Below are positions 20,647-31,990 of a stretch of 64,000 bases of DNA, piece after piece. Position 1 is the stretch's first letter; every line of letters starts with the position of its first letter. The translations under genes and the position numbers were made by a program. The stretch comes from Prorocentrum cordatum (taxonomy: Eukaryota; Sar; Dinophyceae; Prorocentrales; Prorocentraceae). The notes under the pieces are model-generated. The model had not been told where the DNA came from. It saw nothing but the letters and a program-made list of their open reading frames with translations, and did not search any database. Location of the stretch: NCBI GenBank assembly GCA_963575745.1, contig CAUYUJ010018714.1, positions 92,743 through 156,742 of the forward strand. Reading direction: 5' to 3'.

Positions 20647-20900
20647 TGTGTGTGTGTGTGTGTGTGCGTGCGTTGGTACCCGTGTGTGGGCGTATCCATT
20701 TCGAAAATCATTTGGGCCGAAACTAAAAAAAAAAATGGTTCCCAATAGAAAACTAATAAAAAACAAGTGGTTACCAATAAAATCTAATAGAAAATTTGTT
20801 CCCAATACAAAACAAATAAAAACAGTTGGTTTCCAATCGAACACTAATAAAAACAATTGGTTTCCAGAAAGAACTAATAAAAACAATTGGTTTCCAAAGA
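20647..20900. repeat. GT microsatellite and 30-bp A-rich tandem repeats
   Basis: A (GT)n run at about 20647-20668 is followed by about five units of 28-31 bp of the form CTAATAAAAACAATTGGTTTCC (given here in shortened overlap), starting near 20735. Confidence 0.75.
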
Positions 20901-20942
20901 AACCCAAACCCAAACCCAAACCCCAACCCAAACCCAAACCTC
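20900..20942. repeat. Short CCCAAA array (telomere-like)
   Basis: Seven tandem CCCAAA or CCCAAC words end at ACCTCTCCGG. It resembles a telomeric hexamer but is short and internal. Confidence 0.7.
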
Positions 20943-20964
20943 TCCGGCCACAAGTCAGGTGTGA

Positions 20965-21065
20965 CCCTAGTAGTATTAGCTGTAGTAGTAGTAGTAGGAG
21001 TAGTAGTAGTAGTAGTAGTAGTATTGGTAGTCGTAGTAGTAGTGGTAGTAGTAGTAGTAGTAGTT

Positions 21066-21105
<40 letters not shown>

Positions 21106-21535
21106 CAGTAGCAGTAGTAAGAAAACAGATCGTCGTAGTAGTAGTAGTAGTAGTAGTAGTATGCTTCGTAGTAGTAGTAGTAGTACTAATCGCAATGGTA
21201 AAAATACTAGTAGTAGTAGGAGTAGCAGCAACAGTAATAATAGTCGCAGTACGTAGTAATAGTAGTCGTAGAAGTGGTAGTACTAGGATGGATAATTCAT
21301 GGTAGTGAACGCAATCTAGTAGTGGTGGTAGTAGTCGTAATAGTAATAGTAATAGTAATAGTAGTAGTAGTAGTAGTAGTAGTAGTAGGCGTAGTAGGGG
21401 TTGTAGTAGCCGTAGTCGTAGTCGTAGTCGTAGTCGTAGTAATAGTAGTAGTAATAGTAGTCGTAGTCGTAGTCGTAGTAGTGGTGGAAGTAGTAGTAGT
21501 TGTAGTAGTAGTAGTAGTAGTAGCACTCTTCATCG
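20965..21535. repeat. Second TAG/GTA trinucleotide field
   Basis: Same composition as the 18.84-20.0 kb field, with more TCG interruptions. Confidence 0.95.
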
Positions 21536-21539
21536 TAAT

Positions 21540-21742
21540 AGTCGCTACCCTACTCCTCCTCCTTCCCTTCTTCTCCTCCTCTTCCTTCTCATCCTCCTTC
21601 ACCCTTTAAGAATTAGACGAGGAAGAGCAGAAGCAGGAAGAAGAGGAGCAGGAGCAGGAGGAGAAGGAGGAGGGGGAGGAGGAGGAAGGCGAGGAGGAGG
21701 AAGGAAGGGGGAGGAGGAGGAGGAGAAGAAGGGAGGGGGGGA
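21540..21742. repeat. Pyrimidine then purine (TCC / GGA) tracts
   Basis: A CTCCTCCTTCC tract (21550-21602) is followed after 20 bases by an AGGAGGAGG tract, giving potential intrastrand pairing. Confidence 0.8.
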
Positions 21743-22744
21743 TCAAACCAAATGACTGACTGGGGTCCCGTCGAAAACAACATGTTCCTCGCAGCCTCAT
21801 GATGGCGACCGTAAGCACGGTCAGTGCGCCCCCGGGGCGAAGTGCTCCCTAAGCGAGCGGCGAACGTCGGAGTTCGAGGAATGTCTGCAGGAACCCCAGC
21901 GGGGGTGCCCGATACCCCAGCGCCGACTGGATCCACGGGTCCGGCGCACGCTGCCATTGATTGCGGATCCGCAGCTCCGGCGCGTGGGCACCAGATCCAC
22001 AGATCGGGCGAGGTACGACTGGACGCATGAGGCCAGTGTCGACTGGCTTGGCGAAGGAGCGCGCCGCTCTCGCGTGGAGATGGGCCCCTCGCAAATCCGA
22101 GCGCACGCACCCATGTCTGCATGTCCGCGAGCCGTGGCCGGGATCGATAATTGAGGCCAGTCCACAGGAAGCCTTCCACAAGAAACCCAGCGCTGATACC
22201 CCAGGACGAGCATGAAGTTTTGGTGTGGCAGCGTCACGCTTTCCACGGCGAAGCCATCGAGACCCAAGAAGCCCAGGGCACCCTGGAGGCAAGCAGGGTG
22301 TTTCTTGGCGTGGGTCTCCACTGTAGCGGTCGCAGACTCTGCCTTGCCGTCGCTCGGACGTCCGTTTCCCGTGCATTTGTCGGTTTCGTGTGTGTTTTTT
22401 GTTGCTCGATGGTCTAGGATGGTCCTCGCCGAGAAAAAATGCACGCGTCCGAGCGATGCCAGGAGACCTGAGCCCTTGCCCCCCCCCCCAACGTGGGCCC
22501 CTGACCTCCCCAGGCAGCTCCCGTAACGGAGGGTGCACCGCGCCCGGCAGTCCTGCGCGAGACGCTCGGGGCCGCGCGCCCCCACCCGGCAGGCCCTCCG
22601 AGAGGTGACGCTCATGCTGCTCTTGACGTCGTCTGAGCCGTCCCCCCCCCCCGCCCTCTCTGGCGCGGCCCCTTTCAGCGAGCCGCCCGCAGGCAGCCGA
22701 GAGGCTCGAGGCCTATCGACGGGCCGGCTCTGGGCCTCGACGGG
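21743..22744. other. Left flank of array A, no gene recognised
   Basis: Open frames overlap on both strands with no domain recognised. It contains the dispersed repeat at 22150-22296, whose partner lies on the other side of array A. Confidence 0.4.
22150..22296. repeat. Dispersed repeat D, copy 1
   Basis: Contains GAGGCCAGTCCACAGGAAGC, CTTCCACAAGAAAC and CCCAGGGCACCCTGGAGGC in the same order and orientation as 35617-35762. On the minus strand both copies translate to a similar peptide ending FLWKxSCGLAS, so a shared exon fragment is possible. Confidence 0.55.
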
Positions 22745-22771
22745 AGGCCGCCCGGCGACCCGGCGAGGCGC

Positions 22772-23161
22772 TCACCACTTGCGCTCCCACGTGGCGCCGT
22801 TCTCGAACCTGACGCTCGCTCCCAGCACGGTGCCCTCGGGGAAGGGCGGCTCCATCAGCACCTTGGCGCCCCTGACCACGCCGCGCTTCTCGACCGTCGC
22901 ACCGCTCCTGGTCTTCAGGGCGAAGGTGATGGAGCAGTGGTCCTGCTTCACCTGGAACAGCTCGCCGTGCGCGTCCGAGAACCACCGGTCGCCACCGAGC
23001 TGGGCGCAGCCGAACTTGGCCACGTCCTCCTCGGTCTGCGAGGCGAGCGCGCGCTCCCGGGCCCGCCTGCGGGCGCCCTTGGGGCGATCCTCCTCCGAGT
23101 CCAGGGCGCTAGCCTGCACGAAGGCGAGCGCCATCAGCACCACCGCCAGCACGCGCGCCAT
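22772..23161 (-). CDS. Array A gene 1: small secreted protein, unknown function
   Basis: 129 residues. Residues 1-19 form a signal peptide (VLAVVLMALAFVQ core, likely cut after ASA). Residues 20-33 run from acidic DSEED to basic KGARRR, a possible processing site. The mature part, about 34-129, has two cysteines (C52, C76) and Gly/Trp-rich blocks GGDRWFSDAHGELFQVKQD, GVVRG, MEPPFPEG and terminal WERKW, suggesting a small beta-rich domain. The family is not recognised. The start was chosen because the signal peptide begins there; the upstream open frame is untranslated DNA conserved between copies. The preceding 5' region contains a spliced-leader-like stretch (23228-23249) and, further upstream, a pyrimidine tract ending CCTCTGGCCTCAG. 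The protein is probably exported or membrane-trafficked. Confidence 0.8.
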   Translation of the reverse strand: MARVLAVVLMALAFVQASALDSEEDRPKGARRRARERALASQTEEDVAKFGCAQLGGDRWFSDAHGELFQVKQDHCSITFALKTRSGATVEKRGVVRGAKVLMEPPFPEGTVLGASVRFENGATWERKW

Positions 23162-23227
23162 CGCTTGGCTGAGTGCACGGCAAGGTTGGTCGTTGATGTA
23201 GCAGCGGGATGGAGTGGCTGGCAAGCA

Positions 23228-23249
23228 CCTGGGCCAAAAACAGCCACGG
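23228..23249 (-). promoter_or_regulatory. Spliced-leader-like relic upstream of array A gene 1
   Basis: The minus strand reads CCGTGGCTGTTTTTGGCCCA then GG, resembling the dinoflagellate spliced leader (CCGTAGCCATTTTGGCTCAA then G) apart from one extra T and several transitions. The same stretch occurs at 26254-26275, 29318-29339 and 32057-32078. It lies 66 bases upstream of the ATG. Alignment is by eye against the remembered leader; chance similarity is possible. Confidence 0.45.
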
Positions 23250-24659
23250 ACCGTTACCCGTCTCTTTGAAGCAAGCTGAGGCCAGAGGACGAGATGGGAG
23301 CAGGGGCAAGGAAGGCAGCAGCAGGAAGGATTTACAGCAGGAGCAAGAGCAGTAGCAGGATGTACAGGAGAATCACCAGGAGCGGAGTCGCAGAGAGACA
23401 TTAGCTTGCCTGCTGGCCCAACTCCATTCGAAGTCCGTCCTATGCCCAGGTCGGACTTCGTTTTCGAGCCGCCTCCGGCTGTGGCGACTCAAGAGGGGCG
23501 GCACAGAGCCCCCATCCACCCCAAAAAACGCCCATAGGAGCAAGCATGGCACTGGGACGCTGTTCGAGGGCGTAGGCTGTTGAGTGCGCTTCCGCTTCCA
23601 ATCCCCTTCTTCCCAATTCGGGGAGGGGCCCACACCCTCTATCTACCCTCCTCCCATTGGTACGGCCGGGGGGGGCTGCGAGAGTTCATGTAGGGCGTCT
23701 AAGGTGGCCCAAGATGGCTCCAAGATGGCGTCAGGTAGCTCAAGATGCCCTTCCATTGATGGCACAAGGTAGCCGAAGATGGCTCACATGGCTCCCAGCA
23801 TGACTCCCAAAGGCCCCAAGAGTGCCCCAAGACGGCTCCGAGTGGCCACGGTACCTCCATAGGGGACCACCGAGTGCCAACAGTCAGACCATTTTGGCGA
23901 CTCGATGGCGTTGGCCTTCTCGCTGGTTCGCTCTCAACGCACGTTCGGGGCGTCTTGATACGGCCCCAGGAACCGCCCACGAACGTCCCCAAGTGCCCCC
24001 GAGGCGATACTTCGGGCCTGCACGGGGCTAGGCGAATCAAGTACGCACCAACCCTCCGCTCAAAGCCAAAACCATTGAAAGGCGTAAGGCATTGGAAGGA
24101 GACTGGCATATCGGGGACAACACTGGGGAACTGTAGCACAAAATGCATCAAGATTCTCGAACATGTTTCCAGCATTGCGCAGGGTGGCCCAAGCTGGCGT
24201 GAACTAGCCTCCAACATATCTCCAAGAATTCCACGGGCAAGATGGGCCCACGATCGCCCAAGAGAACCCGAAGAGGGGATCGCCCAACGAGCGTCTCCAG
24301 AGGCGCACGGTCGGACTCCAGAGGTGCACTGTCGGACTCATACGGGCCTCAAGATGGCCTCAAAGACTGCCAAAAGGGCTCCAGGGACCCCCCAAGAGGG
24401 CTCCGAAAGCTCCCCAGATGGCCTCAAGAGGCACCAGGATGGCTCCAAGGAACCTCCAGGAAGCATCCAGAGCGACAGATTCGCAAAGGCCTTTCTGCTT
24501 GACCCATGTCGTCGTCGTCATCGTCGTCGTCATTGTCATCGTCGTCGTCGTATTCTTCCTCCCCTCAATCATCTGTACCTCCTCCACCACCACCTCCTCC
24601 TCCTCCCACCTCCTCCCACATCTTCCTCCACCTCCTCCTCCTCCTCCTTCCTCCTCCTC

Positions 24660-24886
24660 CTCCTCCTCCTCCTCCTCCTCATCATCATCATCATCATCAG
24701 CATCATCATCATCATCACCACCATCATCATCATCATCATCATCATCATCAGCATCATCCATCATCAGAATCATCATCATCATCATCATCATCACATCACC
24801 ATCATCATCATCATCATCAGCAGCATCATCATCATCATCAGCATCATCATCAGCATCATCATCATCATCATCAGCATCATCATCAG

Positions 24887-24947
<61 letters not shown>

Positions 24948-25110
24948 CTCCTCCTACTCATCCCACTCATCCAAATCTCGCCTGGGGCTCACAAACAATT
25001 TGTTCGGAAACGTGTTCCGTCACATTCCGATTCCGTCTGCTCACCCTCATCCGCACCTCAGCATCGTCAGCATCATCATCATCATCATCATGATCATCAT
25101 CATCACCATC

Positions 25111-25141
<31 letters not shown>

Positions 25142-25315
25142 CCATCAGCATCATTAGCATCATCAGCATTATCATCAGCATCATCAGCATCAGCAGCAGC
25201 AGCAGCATCAGCATCATCAGTATCATCATCATCGTCATCAGCATTATCATCAGCTTCATCAGCATCAGCAACAGCATCAGCATCAGCATCATCATCATCA
25301 TCACCATCATTCCGA
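24660..25315. repeat. TCA/CAT trinucleotide tracts in array A unit 1
   Basis: Two TCA-repeat blocks (24660-24945 and 25068-25315) flank a conserved 120-base single-copy piece containing CAAATCTCGCCTGGGGCTCA. Poly-Ser, His or Ile frames here are artefacts. A (CT)n(TA)n run at 25399-25435 is present only in this unit. Confidence 0.95.
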
Positions 25316-25399
25316 AGAGCTGCCAGAGCATATGATATATCATTGCTTACTCCTGGGACTGCACAGCTTGATCCCGAGCTTCGGTTTGATGGCTCCCCG

Positions 25400-25435
<36 letters not shown>

Positions 25436-25797
25436 CGGTATAGATGCGTCTGTAGAAGAGTGTTGCACTGCATGCTACATGATCCGACACTTCACAGATA
25501 AGAACAAATCACCTGGCAATCGTTTCTGGATGGACTGTCGGGGATACGCGGAGAGTCAGGAATTACGAGAAGCTCAATCCTTCAAGACAGGAACGTCTTC
25601 CGGTGGGTCCCCATGGCCAGAGACATCGGCGGAGGAGGAGGTGAGGGCTGGCCTCGAAAGGGAGTCCCGGGCCCAGGCGGCCGCCCCCCTCGTGTGTTTC
25701 CCCGGCCGAGACCACCGCTTACTGAGAGCATTGCAGCCCTCCTCTGCCGAAGGGGGAAGGCCTCGGGGTGCGGCGCCCCGGCGACCCGACCAGGCGC

Positions 25798-26187
25798 TCA
25801 CCACTTGCGCTCCCACGTGGCGCCGTTCTCGAACCTGACGCTCGCCCCCAGCACGGTGCCCTCGGGGAAGGGCGGCTCCATCAGCACCTTGGCGCCCCTG
25901 ACCACGCCGCGCTTCTCGACCGTCGCACCGCTCCTGGTCTTCAGGGCGAAGGTGATGGAGCAGTGGTCCTGCTTCACCTGGAACAGCTCGCCGTGCGCGT
26001 CCGAGAACCACCGGTCGCCACCGAGCTGGGCGCAGCCGAACTTGGCCACGTCCTCCTCGGTCTGCGAGGCGAGCGCGCGCTCCCGGGCCCGCCTGCGGGC
26101 GCCCTTGGGGCGATCCTCCTCCGAGTCCAGGGCTCTAGCCTGCACGAAGGCGAGCGCCATCAGCACCACCGCCAGCACGCGCGCCAT
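25798..26187 (-). CDS. Array A gene 2: small secreted protein
   Basis: Same 129-residue protein as gene 1 except Ser18 to Arg, giving QARA instead of QASA right at the predicted signal-peptidase site. That could shift or weaken cleavage, although Ala17/Ala19 remain. The unit upstream carries an A-rich insertion at 27063-27140 not found in sister units. Confidence 0.8.
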   Translation of the reverse strand: MARVLAVVLMALAFVQARALDSEEDRPKGARRRARERALASQTEEDVAKFGCAQLGGDRWFSDAHGELFQVKQDHCSITFALKTRSGATVEKRGVVRGAKVLMEPPFPEGTVLGASVRFENGATWERKW

Positions 26188-27062
26188 CGCTTGGCTGAGT
26201 GCACGGCAAGGAGGGTCGTTGATGTAGCAGCGGAATGGAGTGGCTGGCAAGCACCTGGGCCAAAAACAGCCACGGACCGTTACCCGTCTCTTTGAAGCAA
26301 GCTGAGGCCAGAGGACGAGATGGGAGCAGGGGCAAGGAAGGCAGCAGCAGGAAGGATTTACAGCAGGAGCAAGAGCAGTAGCAGGATGTACAGGAGAATC
26401 AGCAGGAGCTGAGTCGCAGAGAGACATTAGCTTGCCTGCTGGCCCAACTCCATTCGAAGTCCGTCCTATGCCCAGGTCGGACTTCGTTTTCGAGCCGCCT
26501 CCGGCTGTGGCGACTCAAGAGGGGCGGCACAGAGCCCCCATCCACCCCAAAAAACGCCCATAGGAGCAAGCATGGCACTGGGACGCTGTTCGAGGGCGTA
26601 GGCTGTTGAGTGCGCTTCCGCTTCCAATCCCCTTCTTCCCAATTCGGGGAGGGGCCCACACCCTCTATCTACCCTCCTCCCATTGGTACGGCCGGGGGGG
26701 GCTGCGAGAGTTCATGTAGGGCGTCTAAGGTGGCCCAAGATGGCTCCAAGATGGCGTCAGGTAGCTCAAGATGCCCTGCCATTGATGGCACAAGGTAGCC
26801 GAAGATGGCTCACATGGCTCCCAGCATGACTCCCAAAGGCCCCAAGAGTGCCCCAAGACGGCTCCGAGTGGCCACGGTACCTCCATAGGGGACCACCGAG
26901 TGCCAACAGTCAGACCATTTTGGCGACTCGATGGCGTTGGCCTTCTCGCTGGTTCGCTCACAACGCACGTTCGGGGCGTCTTGAAACGGTAACAGGAACC
27001 GCCCACGAACGTCCCCAAGAGTGCCCCCGAGGCGGTACTTCGGGCCTGCACGGGGCTAGGCG

Positions 27063-27097
27063 AAAGGTACGCGAAAAAAAACAGAAAAAGAAACAAG

Positions 27098-27128
<31 letters not shown>

Positions 27129-27140
27129 AGAAAAGGAAAG
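27063..27140. repeat. A-rich insertion unique to array A unit 2
   Basis: Sister units read GGCTAGGCGAATC directly into the downstream GTACGCACC sequence. Here about 75 bases of AAAAAGAAAAAG-type sequence intervene, beginning after GGCGAAAGGTACGCG. It resembles an A-rich retroposon tail or microsatellite birth. Confidence 0.7.
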
Positions 27141-27821
27141 TCAAGTACGCACCAACCCTCCGCTCAAAGCCAAAACCATTGAAAGGCGTAAGGCATTGGA
27201 AGGAGACTGGCATATCGGGGACAACACTGGGGAACTGTAGCACAAAAGGCATCAAGATTCTCGAACATGTTTCCAGCATTGCGCAGGGTGGCCCAAGCTG
27301 GCGTGAACTAGCCTCCAACATATCTCCAAGAATTCCACGGGCAAGATGGGCCCACGATCGCCCAAGAGAGCCCGAAGAGGGGATCAGAGGGGCCCCAAGA
27401 TAACCCCAAGGACGCCCAAGAGCGCCCAACGAGCGTCTCCAGAGGCGCACGGTCGGACTCCAGAGGTGCACTGTCGGACTCATGCGGGCCTCAAGATGGC
27501 CCCAAAGACTGCCAAAAGGGCTGCAGGGACCCCCCAAGAGGGCTCCGAAAGCTCCCCAGATGGCCTCAAGAGGCACCAGGATGGCTCCAAGGAACCTCCA
27601 GGAAGCATCCAGAGCGACAGATTCGCAAAGGCCTTTCTGCTTGACCCATGTCGTCGTCGTCATCGTCGTCGTCATTGTCATCGTCGTCGTCGTATTCTTC
27701 ATCCCCAAGATCATCTGTTCCTCCTCCACCACCACCTCCTCCTCCTCCCACCTCCTCCAACATCTTCCTCCACCTCCTCCTCCTCCTCCTCCTCCTCCTC
27801 TTCCTCTTCCTCTTCCTCTTC

Positions 27822-27822
27822 C

Positions 27823-27882
<60 letters not shown>

Positions 27883-27927
27883 CCACCACCACCACCACCA
27901 CAACCATCATCATCATCATCATCATCG

Positions 27928-27963
<36 letters not shown>

Positions 27964-28003
27964 GCATCAGCATCAGCATCAGCATCATCATCATCATCAT
28001 CAG

Positions 28004-28053
<50 letters not shown>

Positions 28054-28307
28054 CCATCATCACCATCACCATCATCATCATCATCATCAGCATCATCATC
28101 ATCATCATCATCATCAGCATCATCATCAGCATCATCATCATCCTGTTACTCTTCCCCTCCTCCGCCTACTCATCCCACTCATCCAAATCTCGCCTGGGGC
28201 TCAAAAACAATTTGTTCGGAAACGTGTTCCGTCACATTCCGATTCCGTCTGCTCACCCTCATCCGCACCTCATCATCATCAGCATCATCATCATCATCAT
28301 CACCATC

Positions 28308-28341
<34 letters not shown>

Positions 28342-28427
28342 TCATCACCATCAGCATCATCAGCATCATCAGCATTATCATCAGCATCATCAGCATCAAC
28401 AGCAGCATCAGCATCAGCATCATCAGT

Positions 28428-28476
<49 letters not shown>

Positions 28477-28590
28477 GCATCAGCATCAGCATCAGCATCA
28501 GCATCAGCATCATCAGCATCAGCATCATCATCATCATCATCAGCATCAGCAACAGCATCAGCATCAGCATCATCATCATCATCATCATCG
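27822..28590. repeat. TCA trinucleotide tracts in array A unit 2
   Basis: Longer version of the unit 1 tracts, again split by the CAAATCTCGCCTGGGG single-copy piece. Downstream, about 190 bases present in unit 1 are missing: the text jumps from GCTCCCCGCTCTCTCT to GGTCCCCATGG at about 28688. Confidence 0.95.
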
Positions 28591-28878
28591 TTCCGAAGAG
28601 CCGCCAGAGCATATTATACAGTATTGCTTACTCCTGGGACTGCACAGCTTGATCCCGAGCTTCGGTTTGATGGCTCCCCGCTCTCTCTGGTCCCCATGGC
28701 CAGAGACATCGGCGGAGGAGGAGGTGAGGGCTGGCCTCGAAAGGGAGTCCCGGGCCCAGGCGGCCGCCCCCCTCGTGTGTTTCCCCGGCCGAGACCACCG
28801 CTTACTGAGAGCATTGCAGCCCTCCTCTGCCGAAGGGGGAAGGCCTCGGGGTGCGGCGCCCCCGTCCACCGGAGGCGC

Positions 28879-29251
28879 TCACCACTTGCGGCGTGGCGCC
28901 CGTTTCGAAACCGTCGCCCCAGCAAGGCCCTCGGGGAAGGGCGGTCCATCAGCCGTGGCGCCCACGACCACCCGCGCTTCTCGACCGTGCGCACCGCTTG
29001 GTCTTCAGGCGAAGGTTATGGAGCAGTGGTATCTGCTTCACCTGGAACAGCTCGCCGTGCGCGTCCGAGAACCACCGGTCGCCACCGAGCTGGGCGCAGC
29101 CGAACTTGGCCACGTCCTCCTCGGTCTGCGAGGCGAGCGCGCGCTCCCGGGCCCGCCTGCGGGCGCCCTTGGGGCGATCCTCCTCCGAGTCCAGGGCGCT
29201 AGCCTGCACGAAGGCGAGCGCCATCAGCACCACCGCCAGCACGCGCGCCAT
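28879..29251 (-). pseudogene. Array A gene 3: damaged copy
   Basis: The first 75 codons match the sister genes exactly. From about 29037 down to 28857 there are many small deletions and insertions; for example TCGAAACCGTCGCCCC replaces the longer TCGAACCTGACGCTCGCCCCC. The frame is lost after VKQ and ends in an unrelated tail. Damage is confined to about 180 bases while both flanks are near-perfect. This is odd for a decaying gene and may reflect a local assembly or consensus error. Confidence 0.7.
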
Positions 29252-30892
29252 CGCTGGGCTGAGTGCACGGCAAGGAGGGTCGTTGATGTAGCAGCGGAAT
29301 GGAGTGGCTGGCAAGCACCTGGGCCAAAAACAGCCACGGACCGTTACCCGTCTCTTTGAAGCAAGCTGAGGCCAGAGGACGAGATGGGAGCAGGGGCAAG
29401 GAAGGCAGCAGCAGGAAGGATTTACAGCAGGAGCAAGAGCAGTAGCAGGATGTACAGGAGAATCAGCAGGAGCTGAGTCGCAGAGAGACATTAGCTTGCC
29501 TGCTGGCCCAACTCCATTCGAAGTCCGTCCTATGCCCAGGTCGGACTTCGTTTTCGAGCCGCCTCCGGCTGTGGCGACTCAAGAGGGGCGGCACAGAGCT
29601 CCCATCCACCCCAAAAAACGCCCATAGGAGCAAGCATGGCACTGGGACGCTGTTCGAGGGCGTAGGCTGTTGAGTGCGCTTCCGCTTCCAATCCCCTTCT
29701 TCCCAATTCGGGGAGGGGCCCACACCCTCTATCTACCCTCCTCCCATTGGTACGGCCGGGGGGGGCTGCGAGAGTTCATGTAGGGCGTCTAAGGTGGCCC
29801 AAGATGGCTCCAAGATGGCGTCAGGTAGCTCAAGATGCCCTGCCATTGATGGCACAAGGTAGCCGAAGATGGCTCACATGGCTCCCAGCATGACTCCCAA
29901 AGGCCCCAAGAGTGCCCCAAGACGGCTCCGAGTGGCCACGGTACCTCCATAGGGGACCACCGAGTGCCAACAGTCAGACCATTTTGGCGACTCGATGGCG
30001 TTGGCCTTCTCGCTGGTTCGCTCCCAACGCACGTTCGGGGCGTCTTGATACGGCCCCAGGAACCGCCCACGAACGTCCCCAAGAGTGCCCCCGAGGCGAT
30101 ACTTCGGGCCTGCACGGGGCTAGGCGAATCGGGTACGCACCAACCCTCCGCTCAAAGCCAAAACCATTGAAAGGCGTAAGGCATTGGAAGGAGACTGGCA
30201 TATCGAGGACAACACTGGGGAACTGTAGCACAAAATGCATCAAGATGTTCGAACATGTTTCCAGCATTGCGCAGGGTGGCCCAAGCTGGCGTGAACTAGC
30301 CTCCAACATATCTCCAAGAATTCCACGGGCAAGATGGGCCCACGATCGCCCAAGAGAACCCGAAGAGGGGATCAGAGGGGCCCTAAAACAATTGAGGCGC
30401 ACGGTCGGACTCCAGAGGTGCACTGGCGGACTCATACATACGGGCCTCAGGATGGCCCCAAAGACTGCCAAAAGGGCTCCAGGGACCCCCCAAGAGGGCT
30501 CCGAAAGCTCCCCAGATGGCCTCAAGAGGCACCAGGATGGCTCCAAGGAACCTCCAGGAAGCATCCAGAGCGACAGATTCGCAAAGGCCTTTCTGCTTGA
30601 CCCATGTCGTCGTCGTCATCGTCGTCGTCATTGTCATCGTCGTCGTCGTATTCTTCCTCCCCTCAATCATCTGTTCCTCCTCCACCACCACATCCTCGTC
30701 CTCCTCCTCCTCCCACCTCCTCCCACATCTTCCTCCACCTCAATCTCCTCATCATCATCACCATCCTCCTGTTACTCGTTCACCTCCTCCGCCTACTCAT
30801 CCCACTCATCCAAATCTCGCCTGGGGCTCACCAAAATGTTGTTGGAAAACGTGTTCCGTCACATTCCGATTCCGTCTTCTCGCCCTCATCCG

Positions 30893-31206
<314 letters not shown>

Positions 31207-31600
31207 TTCGTTCCGAAGAGCCGCCAGATCATATAATATAGTATTGCTTAGTCTGTAGAAGAACGTTGCACTGCATGCTACATGATCCGACACTTCACAG
31301 ATGAGGGCAAGTCGCCTGGCAATCGTTTCTGGATGGACTGTCGGGGATACGCGGAGAGTCAGGAATTACGAGAAGCTCAATCGTTCAAGACAGGAACGTC
31401 TTCCGGTGGGTCCCCATGGCCAGAGACATCGGCGGAGGAGGAGGTGAGGGCTGGCCTCGAAAGGGAGTCCCGGGCCCAGGCGGCCGCCCCCCTCGTGTGT
31501 TTCCCCGGCCGAGACCACCGCTTACTGAGAGCATTGCAGCCCTCCTCTGCCGAAGGGGGAAGGCCTCGGGGTGCGGCGCCCCGGCGACCCGACCAGGCGC

Positions 31601-31990
31601 TCACCACTTGCGCTCCCACGTGGCGCCGTTCTCGAACCTGACGCTCGCCCCCAGCACGGTGCCCTCGGGGAAGGGCGGCTCCATCAGCACCTTGGCGCCC
31701 CTGACCACGCCGCGCTTCTCGACCGTCGCACCGCTCCTGGTCTTCAGGGCGAAGGTGATGGAGCAGTGGTCCTGCTTCACCTGGAACAGCTCGCCGTGCG
31801 CGTCCGAGAACCACCGGTCGCCACCGAGCTGGGCGCAGCCGAACTTGGCCACGTCCTCCTCGGTCTGCGAGGCGAGCGCGCGCTCCCGGGCCCGCCTGCG
31901 GGCGCCCTTGGGGCGATCCTCCTCCGAGTCCAGGGCGCTAGCCTGCACGAAGGCGAGCGCCATCAGCACCACCGCCAGCACCCGCGCCAT
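31601..31990 (-). CDS. Array A gene 4: small secreted protein
   Basis: Encodes a protein identical to gene 1. The 5' flank has GTTATCCCTTTCTTTG where sisters have GTTACCCGTCTCTTTG (about 32080). The spliced-leader-like stretch is at 32057-32078. Confidence 0.8.
   Translation of the reverse strand: MARVLAVVLMALAFVQASALDSEEDRPKGARRRARERALASQTEEDVAKFGCAQLGGDRWFSDAHGELFQVKQDHCSITFALKTRSGATVEKRGVVRGAKVLMEPPFPEGTVLGASVRFENGATWERKW

Noticed and set aside
18691-21609. Very long Val-, Ser-, Leu- or Thr-rich reading frames on both strands
   Set aside because: They are translations of TAG/GTA triplet repeats; similar frames exist on both strands and no non-repetitive sequence is included.
22772-23401. 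Longer N-terminus for the array genes (209-377 codons on minus)
   Set aside because: The extension differs in composition, is open only because stops are rare in GC-rich DNA, breaks between copies, and would bury the signal peptide; the ATG directly before the signal peptide is preferred.
23886-23910. CCATTTTGGCGACTCG on plus as a second spliced-leader match
   Set aside because: Only the central CCATTTTGGC matches and it is on the strand opposite to the genes; judged to be chance.
25613-26227. Plus-strand frames antisense to array A and array B genes, conserved in every copy
   Set aside because: Conservation follows from DNA identity of the units. The plus translations are Pro/Arg-rich with no signal or domain, while the minus frame has a clear signal peptide and conserved cysteines.
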